Assembly (NCBI GenBank): GCA_963775125.1
Contig: CAVZHQ010000005.1
Location: 124,001-188,000, forward strand
DNA length: 64,000 nt
Direction of reading: 5' to 3'
Source of the DNA: JAHECQ01 sp963775125
GTDB lineage: Bacteria; Actinomycetota; Acidimicrobiia; Acidimicrobiales; SZUA-35
The notes under the pieces are model-generated. The model ran no database searches. It was not told the origin of the DNA and was given only the letters and a program-made list of their open reading frames with translations. How positions within the stretch are numbered: position 1 is the first letter of the stretch; every line of letters starts with the position of its first letter. Below, piece by piece: positions 1 through 8,850 of the stretch. The translations under genes and the position numbers were made by a program.

Positions 1-60
1 TTCGGCGTCACGGGCCGATGAGCGGATGCGAAGGACCCATGCCATAGCGTGGGAGGCTAG

Positions 61-1701
61 ATGATCGCCTCCTCTGACACGCCCCCCGCGCCCACTGCGG
101 CCCGGCCTTCGTCCGTCGCTCCGCGAAACGGCGCGCTGCACGCGGCCATCGACATCGGCACGAATTCGATGCATCTCGTGGTCGCCCGAGCTCACGGTGA
201 CGGCGGTTTCGATCTCCTCACCACCGAGAAGGAAATGGTGCGGCTCGGGTCGGGTGCTCGGGAGATGAAGTTTCTCACGCCCGCCGCCATCGAGCGTGGA
301 CTCGGGGCGCTCGAACGTATGGTGCGCACAGCGAGGAGTCTCGGGGTTTCGGACATTTCGATCGTGGCCACCAGCGCAGTGCGAGAGGCCGAGAACAAAC
401 AAGAGTTCCTCGACCGGGCTTCGGAACTGGTCGACGTCGAAGTCGAGGTCATCAGTGGCTTCGAAGAGGCACGCCTCATCCACCTCGGCGTTCTTCAAGC
501 CCTGCCGGTCTTCGACAAGCGGCGTCTCGTGGTCGACATCGGTGGCGGCAGCACCGAGTTCGTCATCGGCGAGCGAGAGCAGGCGTTGGAGACCCGAAGC
601 CTGAAGCTCGGGGCTATCCGGTTGACCGAGCGCTTCTTTCCCGGAGGAGTTGCGGCGCCGGGGGCCGTCGAAGAATGTCGGCGCTATGCCCGCAACGCGC
701 TGGTGCCCATGGCCATCGAGTTGGCGGGCCATCAACCCGAAGTGGCGATCGGTAGCTCGGGCACCATCGAAACCGTGGCCACCATGATCGCAGCCCGCCG
801 CAAAGAGGACATCCGACAGATCAACGGGGCCACGTTCACCAAGGACGAGCTGCACGATCTGGTCGAAGCCCTCGAGCAGTCGACCCCGGCGAGCCGAAAG
901 AGCATGGGTGGTCTCGAGGAACGCCGCCTCGACATCATCATGGGCGGGGCTGTCCTGCTGGACGAGATCTTCAACGCGCTCCACATCGACGAGATGGTCG
1001 TGTCGGAGTACGCGTTGCGCGAAGGGGTGTTGCTCGACCGGTTCGGTGGCGCACCGCACGTGGGTCTCGAACGCCTGGCCGATCTTCGGGCGTCGAACGT
1101 GCAGCGCCTGTCCCGCCAGCTCGATCCCGACCCTGAGCACGCGTTCCGGACCGCCGACCTGGCGACGCAGCTCTTCGACCGCACCGCCCGCCTGCACGGC
1201 CTCGGTCGGTTCGAGCGGGAGATCCTGTTCTCCTCAGCAGTCGTACACAACGTCGGGCTGTTCATCAGCCACTCGAGCCATCACAAACACACCTACTACG
1301 TCGTCAGAAACAGCGAGCATCTGACCGGGTTCTCCGAACACGAGATCGAGCTGATGGCCCTCGTGGCGCGGTATCACCGCAAGAGCCACCCGTCGCACAA
1401 ACACGCCGAGTTCGGTCACCTCTCCGAACGTGATCAATACATCGTCACTGTCCTGGCCGGCTTGCTCCGTGTGGCCATCGGACTCGACCGTCGCCATGCC
1501 GGCGTGGTTCGGGCGGTGCGGGTCTACGTCGAAGATGGCGTGTCCCTCACCATCGAACCCGTCGGTGACCCAGGGGTAGATCTCGACATCGAGATCTACG
1601 GTGCCACCGACCGGTCGAGCCTGCTGGCCAAGGCCTTCGGCCTCGAGGTGTTCATACGCCAGCCCGAGCCGCTGCAAACCGCCGAACTCGCCTCCAGCTG
1701 A
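61..1701 (+). CDS. Ppx/GppA family phosphatase
   Basis: Exopolyphosphatase / guanosine pentaphosphate phosphatase family, expected to hydrolyse polyphosphate or pppGpp in the cytoplasm. The actin-like ATPase fold is visible from its phosphate motifs: DIGTNSMHLVV near residue 31, DIGGGSTEFV near 160 and GSSGTIET near 230. The C-terminal ~220 residues form a helical HD-like domain (VVHNVGLFISH, then RYHRKSHPSHKH), so this is the long two-domain form (546 aa). An ATG start is preceded by GGGAGG at 51-56, and a TAGCGT -10-like hexamer lies at 45-50. The first ~25 residues are a Pro/Ala-rich extension. Polyphosphatase versus pppGpp hydrolase cannot be told from sequence alone. Confidence 0.9.
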   Translation: MIASSDTPPAPTAARPSSVAPRNGALHAAIDIGTNSMHLVVARAHGDGGFDLLTTEKEMVRLGSGAREMKFLTPAAIERGLGALERMVRTARSLGVSDISIVATSAVREAENKQEFLDRASELVDVEVEVISGFEEARLIHLGVLQALPVFDKRRLVVDIGGGSTEFVIGEREQALETRSLKLGAIRLTERFFPGGVAAPGAVEECRRYARNALVPMAIELAGHQPEVAIGSSGTIETVATMIAARRKEDIRQINGATFTKDELHDLVEALEQSTPASRKSMGGLEERRLDIIMGGAVLLDEIFNALHIDEMVVSEYALREGVLLDRFGGAPHVGLERLADLRASNVQRLSRQLDPDPEHAFRTADLATQLFDRTARLHGLGRFEREILFSSAVVHNVGLFISHSSHHKHTYYVVRNSEHLTGFSEHEIELMALVARYHRKSHPSHKHAEFGHLSERDQYIVTVLAGLLRVAIGLDRRHAGVVRAVRVYVEDGVSLTIEPVGDPGVDLDIEIYGATDRSSLLAKAFGLEVFIRQPEPLQTAELASS

Positions 1702-1724
1702 CCCGAACTGCCCCTCTTGACCCG

Positions 1725-1774
1725 GCATCGGGAGTGCGTGGGTACCGTTTTCGGCACCCTCACCCTCCCGATGC
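1725..1774. repeat. Palindromic element, family A, copy 1
   Basis: A 50-bp inverted repeat in the convergent gap between the phosphatase and the RNase genes. Outer arms GCATCGGGAG / CTCCCGATGC pair perfectly, and an inner GGGTACCG / CGGCACCC stem (one mismatch) flanks a TTTT loop. A closely similar element lies at 22694-22743 in opposite orientation. It could act as a bidirectional terminator, a REP-like element, or both. Confidence 0.8.
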
Positions 1775-1785
1775 GTGGTTGGCGG

Positions 1786-3229
1786 TCAGGTGGGGCGGAG
1801 GTCGATGGTTCTGGTGGTGGGGTCGGCGGCACGGACGAGGAGGTCGAGTTGGTCGGCCAGGGCCAGCGATGGATGGCTGTCGGCGCTGATGTTGGTGACG
1901 ATGGCCGGGTCGGCTGACTTGGATGGTGGCGGTCTTGCGCACGGGGTCCAGGCCCACGATCGTGCCCCGGACCTGACGACCCACCAGCGGAGCGAGCACC
2001 ATGGCTTCGGCAAAATCCAACAACGCCCGTTCGAGGTTCGACTCTCGGGATCGGGCCTTGCCCATCAGACCGGGGAGCTCGTCGAGCGCTTCGACCGCCC
2101 ACGTCGGCGGCGTCTCGCCGGCATAGAGCGACAGCAGAATCTCGTTCGCGAACCGATCGACCAGCCGTCTCAGGGGAGCGGTGACGTGTGCGTAGACCGC
2201 AGCGATCGCCCCGTGCCTGAGCGACACCGCCTCGCCGTTGTCGTTCCGAGGGGCGGCCAGCGCAGTGGCCACGTTCACGTAACCCGCGCCGCGGAAGGAT
2301 CGGGCCGCCTGCAGCAGGAAGGCGCTCCGCTCCGGCGTGTCAGGTTGCAGGTTCCGCACGAGGTCGGGGTAGCTGACGTCGGCCGGCCAGTCGACGCCAA
2401 GGGCTCGGGCCTGTTGTCGGAGCTGGTCGAGGTTCTGTTTCGAAGTGGGCGGCAGGGTTCGCAGGATGCCGATGCCGGCTTCGACCATGGTCTGGCCTGC
2501 CACCATCCCGGTCAGCAGGGAGATCTGCGCGTTCCATCCCTCGACCGGAAGGGTTGCGTCGTAGGCGAGTCGGTAGGCGCCATCCACCTCGATGATCTCC
2601 TGCGCCGGGAGGTTCAGGCTGACGCCGCCCCGTTCCGCCTCGCGGTCATGTCGAAGTGACCCGATGGTCTTCAGCAGCCCAAGGAAGACATCGCCATCGT
2701 CGATCCGACGCTGCGCCTCGCTGTAGGAGATGGCTTCCCGCACCCGGACCGTCGAACGCTCGAGGTGCGAACTGACGCAGACGCCGCCGGCGTCGAGCTC
2801 GAGGTTCCAGACGAGCGCAGGCTTGGTGGTGCCCGCCAGGAGACTTGCCCGATCCTCGCTGATGATCGGGGGATGCAGCGGTGTTCGGAGGTCGGGGCTG
2901 TAGAGGGTGGTCCCTCGCTTGCGCGCTTCGATGTCGACGGGATCGCCGGCGGTGATGAAGGCGCCGAGGTCGGCGATGGCGTAGAGGACGCGGAATCCAC
3001 TGGGCGTCGATTCGGCGAAGAACGCCTGGTCGAGATCGGTGGCTCCTGGGGGGTCGATGGCGATGAACCCGACGTGGGTGACATCGCGACGCGTCGTCGC
3101 GCTCGGCTGGGCGGCGGCCGCGGCATCGAGAACTTCGGTCGGGAACTCCTTCGGCACCCGCAGTTCTTCTCGGATGTGCTCGAAACCTTCCACGAATGAA
3201 CGGGGAGCCCGACGAAGCTGTGCCTTCAT
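1786..3229 (-). CDS. RNB-domain ribonuclease (RNase II/R family), apparent frameshift
   Basis: 3'-5' exoribonuclease catalytic domain of the RNase II/R family. The RNB signature IDPPGATDLDQAF (about residues 57-69) carries the Mg-binding aspartates, and the C-terminal RNB motif YAHVTAPLRRLVDRF is intact. It is compact (~480 aa), without obvious N-terminal cold-shock domains. Near 1919-1920 the frame breaks: up to there it reads GLDPVRKTATIQ, and the natural continuation SADPAIVTNISAD...TIDLRPT lies in another frame and stops at 1786. Removing one T of the TT at 1919-1920 restores IQSADPAIV, which fits the family's small C-terminal beta-domain. Uncorrected, the gene would end near 1760 in an implausible His/Pro/Arg-rich tail. 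It is last in the DUF2520-panC-panB operon, 9 nt after panB. Confidence 0.85.
1919..1920 (-). other. Apparent +1 indel in RNase gene
   Basis: One extra base relative to a continuous reading frame. Deleting one T of the TT doublet joins the two homologous halves. It may be a sequencing error or a real mutation. Confidence 0.6.
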
Positions 3230-3238
3230 CGGGTCAAG

Positions 3239-4096
3239 CTACTGCTTGCCGTAGAGCCCCAGTGCCTCGGTCAGCTCGTCCTTGGTGGTGTACATCTCGT
3301 CCGGGCCGGGGAACATGCCCTTGCGAACGTCCAGCGCGTATTCGGTCAGGGCCTGGGTCTGGTCTTCGTAGGCGGTGCCGTAGCGACGGACGAACTTGGG
3401 CTTGAAGCGATTCTCCAGGCCGATGACATCGTGGTAGACGAGCACCTGGCCATCGGTGTCCGCGCCGGCACCGATCCCGATGGTGGGGATGTTGATGGAC
3501 TCGGTGATGGTCCGGCCGAGTTGGTCGGGAATGCCTTCGAGTACGAGTGCGAAGCACCCGGCCTGCTCCAGCTCCTTCGCCTCGTCGATCATCTCCAGAG
3601 CGGCTTCGACATCGCGACCCTGCACCCGGAACCCGCCCATGACGTTGGAGGACTGCGGGGTCAAGCCGATGTGGCCCATGACGGGAATCTCGGCATCCAG
3701 AATGGCTTCGATGACCGGAATACGTTTCACGCCACCTTCGAGCTTGACGCAATGGGCGCCGGCTTTGATCAGGCGAGCGGCGTTCCGGACGGAGTCCTCG
3801 ATGGACACGTGGAAACTCATCCAGGGCATGTCGCCCACGATCACCACATTGGGCTTGGCCCGGGCGACTGCGCCGGTGTGATGGACCATGTCGTCGATGG
3901 TGACCTGGAGTGTGTTGTCGTAGCCGAGCACGACCATGGCGACCGAGTCGCCGACGAGGATGAGGTCGACATCGGCCTCCGATGCAGCCCGGGCCGAGGG
4001 GGCGTCATACGCGGTGACCATCACCAGGGGCTGGGCGCCTTCTCGCCGTTTGCTGTTCCGGACGAAGGGAACGGTCTTGGCGGGCTTCTCGCTCAT
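3239..4096 (-). CDS. panB: 3-methyl-2-oxobutanoate hydroxymethyltransferase
   Basis: Ketopantoate hydroxymethyltransferase, first committed step of pantothenate/CoA synthesis: transfers a hydroxymethyl group from 5,10-methylene-THF to 2-oxoisovalerate. It is a full-length TIM barrel (285 aa) with the family motifs LILVGDS and VGDMPWMSF (Mg ligands), GHIGLTPQ, and the catalytic Glu in LVLEGIP. The ATG at 4096 is chosen because it follows GGGAGG and overlaps the panC stop by 4 nt (ATGA). An open frame continues upstream but has no PanB similarity. Confidence 0.96.
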   Translation of the reverse strand: MSEKPAKTVPFVRNSKRREGAQPLVMVTAYDAPSARAASEADVDLILVGDSVAMVVLGYDNTLQVTIDDMVHHTGAVARAKPNVVIVGDMPWMSFHVSIEDSVRNAARLIKAGAHCVKLEGGVKRIPVIEAILDAEIPVMGHIGLTPQSSNVMGGFRVQGRDVEAALEMIDEAKELEQAGCFALVLEGIPDQLGRTITESINIPTIGIGAGADTDGQVLVYHDVIGLENRFKPKFVRRYGTAYEDQTQALTEYALDVRKGMFPGPDEMYTTKDELTEALGLYGKQ

Positions 4097-4962
4097 GGCG
4101 CACCTCCCGGGGCGTTGACTCCGAGGTTGTCGAGCAGTCGAGGTCGGCCGACCTGCGCTGCGATGAGCAAACGACAGGCGGACGGGATTCGTTCCGGAAC
4201 TTCCAGTGTTGCCGGATCGACAAGCGCAGCGTAGTCGAGCGTGGCCAATGGTTCTTCGCCGACGACGCCGGCCATGGCCTCCATGACTACTGCGGGGTTG
4301 GTCTCGCCATCGTCGATGAGGGCTGCGCCGGTTCGCAGCGCCCGATTCAGGACCGAAGCCGCCGAGCGCTCGGACTCGGAGAGGTAGCTGTTTCGGCTCG
4401 AGAGCGCCAGCCCGTCGTCGGCCCGGACGATCGGGCAGCCGACGACCGTGACCGGAATGGACAGGTCGGCGACGAATCGTCGGATGATGGCAAGTTGTTG
4501 GTAGTCCTTCTCGCCGAAATACGCGTGGCACGCACCGACGATCCAGAACAACTTGGTGACGACGGTGGCCATTCCCGCAAAGTGCGTCGGGCGGGTGGCG
4601 CCCTCCCACTGCGTGGACAGGGCCGGCACGCTGACGCTGGACAGTACGGGGCCCGAGGGGTACATCTCGTCGACGGAGGGGTTGAAGATCAGTTCGACGC
4701 CGGCTTCGGCGGAGATCTCGGTGTCTCGTTCGAGGTCGCGTGGGTAGGAGCTGAGGTCTTCGTTGGCTCCGAACTGGAGGGGATTGACGAAGATGCTGGC
4801 GACGACGAGGTCGTTCTCCGAGCGGGCGGCCCGCATCAGCGACGCGTGACCGTCGTGGAGGTAGCCCATCGTGGGCACGAAGCCGATCCGCTTGCCTGCG
4901 GCCCGGGCGTCGTCGAGTTCGGTCCGCAATGCTTCGATCGTGGGGATGAGGCGGATGTTCAT
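4093..4962 (-). CDS. panC: Pantothenate synthetase
   Basis: ATP-dependent condensation of pantoate with beta-alanine, the last step of pantothenate synthesis. The 289-residue protein has the HIGH-type nucleotide motif in PTMGYLHDGHASLM (about 28-41), FGEKDYQQLAIIRR, and the KMSKS-like LSSRNSYLS. The ATG at 4962 overlaps the stop of the upstream DUF2520 gene by 4 nt, and the gene's own stop overlaps the panB start by 4 nt, so the three genes are translationally coupled. A longer upstream open frame lacks homology and would overlap DUF2520 coding sequence heavily. Confidence 0.96.
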   Translation of the reverse strand: MNIRLIPTIEALRTELDDARAAGKRIGFVPTMGYLHDGHASLMRAARSENDLVVASIFVNPLQFGANEDLSSYPRDLERDTEISAEAGVELIFNPSVDEMYPSGPVLSSVSVPALSTQWEGATRPTHFAGMATVVTKLFWIVGACHAYFGEKDYQQLAIIRRFVADLSIPVTVVGCPIVRADDGLALSSRNSYLSESERSAASVLNRALRTGAALIDDGETNPAVVMEAMAGVVGEEPLATLDYAALVDPATLEVPERIPSACRLLIAAQVGRPRLLDNLGVNAPGGAP

Positions 4963-5733
4963 AGGTCGGTCATCATGTCCGATGGGCACACACGGCCGGC
5001 GAGCAGTGCGGTTTGGGCCGCCATCGCACGATACGGGGCCCGTTCGGCCGGCGGTAGGTGGGTGAGGTGGCGCTGGATCGTGGACCAGTCGCCTCTCGCT
5101 GCGGGCCCGGTGAGAGCGGACGCCGGGCCCACGTCCACGACGTTGTCGAGCGTTGTCGTCATGAGCTTCCAATAGGCATCAACCGGGACACCCACCAATG
5201 CTGCCAGGCGCTGCACTTGGCCGCACAGCCCGACGAGGTGGTTAGCTGCCACACACGCTGTGGCGTGGTAGAGCGCCCGATCGGCGTCGGCGATCTCGAC
5301 CCCGACACCGCCGAGATCGGCGACGATGGCGCGGCCGATCGGGTCGCCGGCGACGGCGAAGGTGCACCGGTCGAGCAGCCGGGCTGCTCCGCGTTCCGTG
5401 TCGGGGAGCGACATGAGCGGATGCACCGAGGCGACCCTGACGTGTGGGTCGAGGACGCTCAACGGGAGCGAACCCGCCGCGTGGGCGATGACCCCAGGGC
5501 CGACCAAGATCCGCTTGGCCACGTCGGCAATGGCGCCGTCCGGCACGGTCAAGAGCACCACCGACGGCGTCCATTGCGGCCTGGGCAGGATCGTCGTCGC
5601 GACCGAACACCGACACGAGCGACCAGCCCACAGACCGCAACGCCAGGGCGAACGCGCCGCCTGCTCTGCCGTTGCCGACGACCGTGAAGCTTCGGGGTGG
5701 TGGCGCGCTGGGCGCCGCCGGAGTCGCCGTCAT
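4959..5733 (-). CDS. Rossmann-like/DUF2520 dehydrogenase-like protein, apparent frameshift
   Basis: A two-domain dehydrogenase-like protein with an N-terminal NAD(P)-binding fold (FTVVGNGRAGGAFALALRSVG, then SVFGRDDDP) and a C-terminal DUF2520 helical domain (VVLLTVPDGAIADVA, HPLMSLPD, YHATACVAANHLVGL). The halves are in different frames. Dropping one G of the doublet opposite 5561-5562 gives MDAVVVLLTVPDG and one ~257-residue protein. The N-terminal half starts at ATG 5733, 6 nt after a TACCCT -10 hexamer, so translation is probably leaderless. Its 4-nt overlap with panC and the ketopantoate-reductase-like fold make a role in pantothenate metabolism plausible. That function is inference. Confidence 0.8.
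5561..5562 (-). other. Apparent +1 indel in DUF2520 gene
   Basis: One extra base separates the Rossmann half from the DUF2520 half. The exact position is uncertain within about 5557-5570. Confidence 0.55.
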
Positions 5734-5739
5734 GTCGCC

Positions 5740-5745
5740 AGGGTA
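5740..5745 (-). promoter_or_regulatory. -10 element, DUF2520-panCB operon
   Basis: Reads TACCCT on the minus strand, with exactly 6 nt to the ATG at 5733 and no ribosome binding site between. This is the TAnnnT-6/7 nt-start pattern of leaderless actinobacterial promoters seen repeatedly in this window. Confidence 0.5.
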
Positions 5746-5800
5746 GGGGACACGCACAGTCCGAGCCAGGCCTGGCTGGTGTTCAGGTCCTGGGCGGTCT

Positions 5801-6613
5801 TCAGGTTTGGCAGGTCGGGCACCAGGTGGTGGTGCGGGCATCGAGGACCCGACTCCGCAAGATCGTGCCGCAGCGTCGGCACGGATGACCGCCTCGGCCG
5901 TAGACCTGGAGCGCCCGCTGGTTCGAGCCCTCGCCACCATCGGCGTTGCGGTAGTCCCGCAGCGTCGTTCCTCCGTTGTCGATCCCCTGCGAGAGCACGT
6001 CCCGCAACGCGGCGAGGAGCGCTGCGGCCCGGGGTCGACTGACTCGAGTGACGATGGGGTTGATGCCGGCGAGCCACAGCGCCTCGTCGGCGTAGATGTT
6101 GCCCACACCCGCAATCGGACGTTGGGACAACAGATGGGTCTTGACCGGCCGCCGACTCTGGCCCAGTAGCTGATGGAAGTAGCGGTCGGTCAGCGAAGGG
6201 TCCCACGGCTCCGGACCGGCCGCAGCCAGCGTCGGAATCCCCTCGTACCGCCCCTGAGGGACGACCCGCAGCCGGCCGAAGCGTCTGGCATCGATGAACT
6301 CGAGGGTCTCGTCTCGGTCGAGGGACCACCAGGCACGCAGGTGGACGTTGGCCAGATCGGGTCCACCTGTCCGCAAGCCGAGTCGACCGGTCATACCCAG
6401 GTGGACGATCAGCTCGCGTGGCTCACCCGGCGATTCCAGCCCGATCAGCAGGTACTTCCCGCGGCGACCCACGCCCGTGAAGCGCCCACCGGTGACCTCC
6501 CGAGCGGGAGTGAACTTCGCAGACTCGTGTGACCCCGCTTCGAGGACGCGCCGTCCTGCCAGCCGATTGTCGAGTTGTCGACGGATCGTCTCGACCTCGG
6601 GAAGCTCAGGCAT
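5801..6613 (-). CDS. mutM: Formamidopyrimidine-DNA glycosylase
   Basis: Fpg removes 8-oxoguanine and formamidopyrimidines and cuts the abasic site. All hallmarks are present: mature N-terminus PELPEVETIRR with the catalytic Pro2 and Glu3, the beta-lyase region RRGKYLL (Lys), the helix-two-turn-helix PIAGVGNIYADEALW, and a C-terminal zinc finger with CRRCG and CPTC (about 243-268). The 270-residue length is standard. The start overlaps the end of the histidine kinase gene by 8 nt, so it is probably cotranscribed with the two-component genes. Confidence 0.95.
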   Translation of the reverse strand: MPELPEVETIRRQLDNRLAGRRVLEAGSHESAKFTPAREVTGGRFTGVGRRGKYLLIGLESPGEPRELIVHLGMTGRLGLRTGGPDLANVHLRAWWSLDRDETLEFIDARRFGRLRVVPQGRYEGIPTLAAAGPEPWDPSLTDRYFHQLLGQSRRPVKTHLLSQRPIAGVGNIYADEALWLAGINPIVTRVSRPRAAALLAALRDVLSQGIDNGGTTLRDYRNADGGEGSNQRALQVYGRGGHPCRRCGTILRSRVLDARTTTWCPTCQT

Positions 6614-7994
6614 CTGCGGCCGCCAGCGTGATGACGACCTTCAGGCCGCCCTCGGGGGCGTCGGCAAGGGCAACGGTTCCACCGGATTGCTCGGCCAGCG
6701 CCTTGACGATGGGGAGTCCGAGACCGGTACCGGGCCGTACCCGGTCGCCCCGCCAGAACCGTTCGAACGCCCTTCGTTTGGCGTCCTCGCTCAGCCCCGG
6801 TCCCTGGTCGATCACTTGGACGACTGCGTGATCGCCCACATGTTCGGTCATCACCCGGACCGATCCTCCGGCCGGCGTGAGGGAGATGGCGTTGTCGAGG
6901 AGGTTGTCGAGCATTTGCTCCAACGCTCCTGGAGCGCTCATCGCATGCAGCGGGCCGTTGGCTTCCTGCGTGAGCTGCACGCCTGCTTCTTCGGCCGTCA
7001 TCCGCCAGAGATCGACGCGGTCAGCGACGGTGGCGACGACGTCGAGTGGCGCAGTGTCGACCCGCCGGCCTTCGGACCGCGCCAGCGACAGCAGTTGGTT
7101 GACGATGTCGACCAGCCGATCGGTTTCGTTGATGCTGGCGACGAGATCGACCCTGGTCGAGTCGTCGGTGGTCTCGACCTCGGCATTCTCCAGTTGTAGC
7201 CGAAGTGCGGTGAGGGGGGTCCTGAGTTGGTGGGAGGCGTCGGCGACGAAGTTGCGCTGCGACGCAAGCAGCTCCTCGATACGCGCCGCCATGGCGTTGA
7301 ACGACAAGGCGAGGCGCTCGAGTTCGGCGGGGGCATCGCGGGTGTCGATTCGGGCGGTCAAGTCCCCAGCGGCCAAGCGATCGGCTGCCTCGGTGAGATC
7401 GACGACCGGACGGACGACGGTGGAGGCCATCGAATAGCTGAGCAGTGCGGCAACGCCCAACACCACGGCACCCACAGCAAGGAGGCTCAGCCAGAACCGC
7501 TGGACGCGAGCGTCGACCGCCGACGTGGGCAGGGTGAGTCGAACGGCGCCATGCACCTCGCCCCCGGACGCAACGGGGATGGCGACGAACAGCAGGTCGG
7601 TGCCCAGGGTCTCGGATGGTCTCGATCCGATCGAACGGTTGCCACCGAGCGCCTCTTGGATCTCGGGTCTGGTGGAGAAGTCACGTGGTTCGGTGTTGTC
7701 GGTGTCGACGATGGAGATGCCGCTCACATCCACGATGACCACCCGCGCGCCCGTCCGCTCGGCGTAGTCCTGCGCCGATGCCGACCCGAAGGTCGCGCCC
7801 TGCGGAGGTTCCAACGCCGCCGTACCCTCGAGGACGTCCTCGTGCAGGCTGCCCAACACCGTCGCGTCACGCTCGACCCCGGCCTCGAGCTGCTTGCGTT
7901 CGCGGTCGGCGAAGAACACACCGAGCGGAACGGCGAGCAGGAGCAGCACGATCAGGGCCAACGAGAGGTTGGACACGAGGAGCCGACGATTCAC
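6606..7994 (-). CDS. Sensor histidine kinase
   Basis: Membrane-bound HK (462 aa). It has one TM helix near residues 8-28, a ~130-residue extracytoplasmic sensor region, a second TM (~145-170), a HAMP domain, HisKA with phospho-acceptor His255 in ASHQLRTPL, and an HATPase_c domain (N-box LLDNAISL, DQGPGL, GTGLGLPIVK). GTG at 7994 overlaps the regulator stop by 4 nt (GTGA), which fixes the start. The architecture is that of actinobacterial PhoR/CseC-like sensors. The stimulus is unknown. The divergent ApbE module is the likeliest target of the pair. Confidence 0.92.
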   Translation of the reverse strand: MNRRLLVSNLSLALIVLLLLAVPLGVFFADRERKQLEAGVERDATVLGSLHEDVLEGTAALEPPQGATFGSASAQDYAERTGARVVIVDVSGISIVDTDNTEPRDFSTRPEIQEALGGNRSIGSRPSETLGTDLLFVAIPVASGGEVHGAVRLTLPTSAVDARVQRFWLSLLAVGAVVLGVAALLSYSMASTVVRPVVDLTEAADRLAAGDLTARIDTRDAPAELERLALSFNAMAARIEELLASQRNFVADASHQLRTPLTALRLQLENAEVETTDDSTRVDLVASINETDRLVDIVNQLLSLARSEGRRVDTAPLDVVATVADRVDLWRMTAEEAGVQLTQEANGPLHAMSAPGALEQMLDNLLDNAISLTPAGGSVRVMTEHVGDHAVVQVIDQGPGLSEDAKRRAFERFWRGDRVRPGTGLGLPIVKALAEQSGGTVALADAPEGGLKVVITLAAADA

Positions 7995-8704
7995 GCGGTC
8001 GCCGTTCCTGCGACGTACGCCGGGTTGATTCGGAAGCCGACACCGCGAACGGTCTCGATCAGGTCGGGCTGATCGAGCTTGCGTCGAAGCGAGGTCATGT
8101 GGACGTCGAGCGTCTTGCTCGATCCGAACCAATGCTCGTCCCACACATCGCGCAAGATCTCGTCACGGGTGCGGACCGCTCCGGGGTCTTTGGCCAGGAG
8201 CACCAGGACTTCGTACTCCTTGGGCGTGAGGTGCACGGTGCCGCCGTTGCTGGTGACCACGCGTGACCTGGTGTCGATGGAGACGGCGCCCAACGTCAGC
8301 ACCTGGTTCTGCTCGCCTGCGACAGCACCGGCGACGGCCCCGGCGGCCACACCTGCTCGTCGGAGCACGGCGCGAATCCGGGCGATGAGTTCTCGTTGGC
8401 CGAAGGGTTTGACCACGTAGTCGTCGGCGCCGAGCTCGAGCAGCGTGACCCGATCCATCTCGCCGGCCCGCGCGGTGACCACGATGATGGACAGCAGCGG
8501 ATGATGGCGGCGCAGCTCGCGACAGACGATCAAACCGTCCATGTCGGGCAGGCCGAGATCCAGGAGGACGAGGTCGAACGCCGGCGCCAGTTCCAGTGCC
8601 ATGCTCCCGTTCGGGGCGTGGTCGACCTCGAACCCCTCCCGCCGGAGTGCCCGAACGAGGGGCTCGGCGATGGTCTGGTCGTCTTCGACGAGGAGCACGC
8701 GCAT
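7991..8704 (-). CDS. OmpR/PhoB-family response regulator
   Basis: Receiver domain with acidic pocket EDD (7-9) and phospho-acceptor Asp49 in LLDLGLPDMDG, conserved Lys in VVKPFGQREL, then a winged-helix Trans_reg_C domain (VHLTPKEYEVLVLL, TSLRRKLDQPDLIETVRGVGFRI). It is translationally coupled to the kinase. Start 8704 gives the canonical MRVLLVEDD. An in-frame ATG at 8728 would add eight residues, and neither has a good ribosome binding site. It faces the 8851 operon across a 146-bp control region containing 11-bp-phased CTTTGCC repeats, the usual type of target for this family. Confidence 0.93.
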   Translation of the reverse strand: MRVLLVEDDQTIAEPLVRALRREGFEVDHAPNGSMALELAPAFDLVLLDLGLPDMDGLIVCRELRRHHPLLSIIVVTARAGEMDRVTLLELGADDYVVKPFGQRELIARIRAVLRRAGVAAGAVAGAVAGEQNQVLTLGAVSIDTRSRVVTSNGGTVHLTPKEYEVLVLLAKDPGAVRTRDEILRDVWDEHWFGSSKTLDVHMTSLRRKLDQPDLIETVRGVGFRINPAYVAGTATA

Positions 8705-8787
8705 GGGGGGAGCGGCGGGTAGAGCCATGCAGAGAGCTTGGCACGGTCGCTTTCGCTTCGGAGCCATCGGTCGAGACCACCCTGCTT

Positions 8788-8827
8788 CTTTGCCCAAACT
8801 TTGCCAACGGCCAGTCCTCCCTTTGCC
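8788..8827 (+). promoter_or_regulatory. Phased CTTTGCC direct repeats (candidate response-regulator operator)
   Basis: CTTTGCC occurs at 8788-8794, 8799-8805 and 8821-8827, with start-to-start distances of 11 and 22 bp, so all three lie on the same face of the helix. The last copy covers the expected -35 region of the promoter whose -10 is at 8838. PhoB/OmpR regulators typically bind 11-bp direct repeats here to activate. The link to the adjacent regulator is inference. Confidence 0.6.
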
Positions 8828-8837
8828 GGACCGCTTT

Positions 8838-8843
8838 TACGGT
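8838..8843 (+). promoter_or_regulatory. -10 element of the acidic protein/ApbE operon
   Basis: TACGGT followed by 7 nt and then the ATG at 8851, with no Shine-Dalgarno. This predicts a leaderless transcript. Confidence 0.5.
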
Positions 8844-8850
8844 GACCTTC

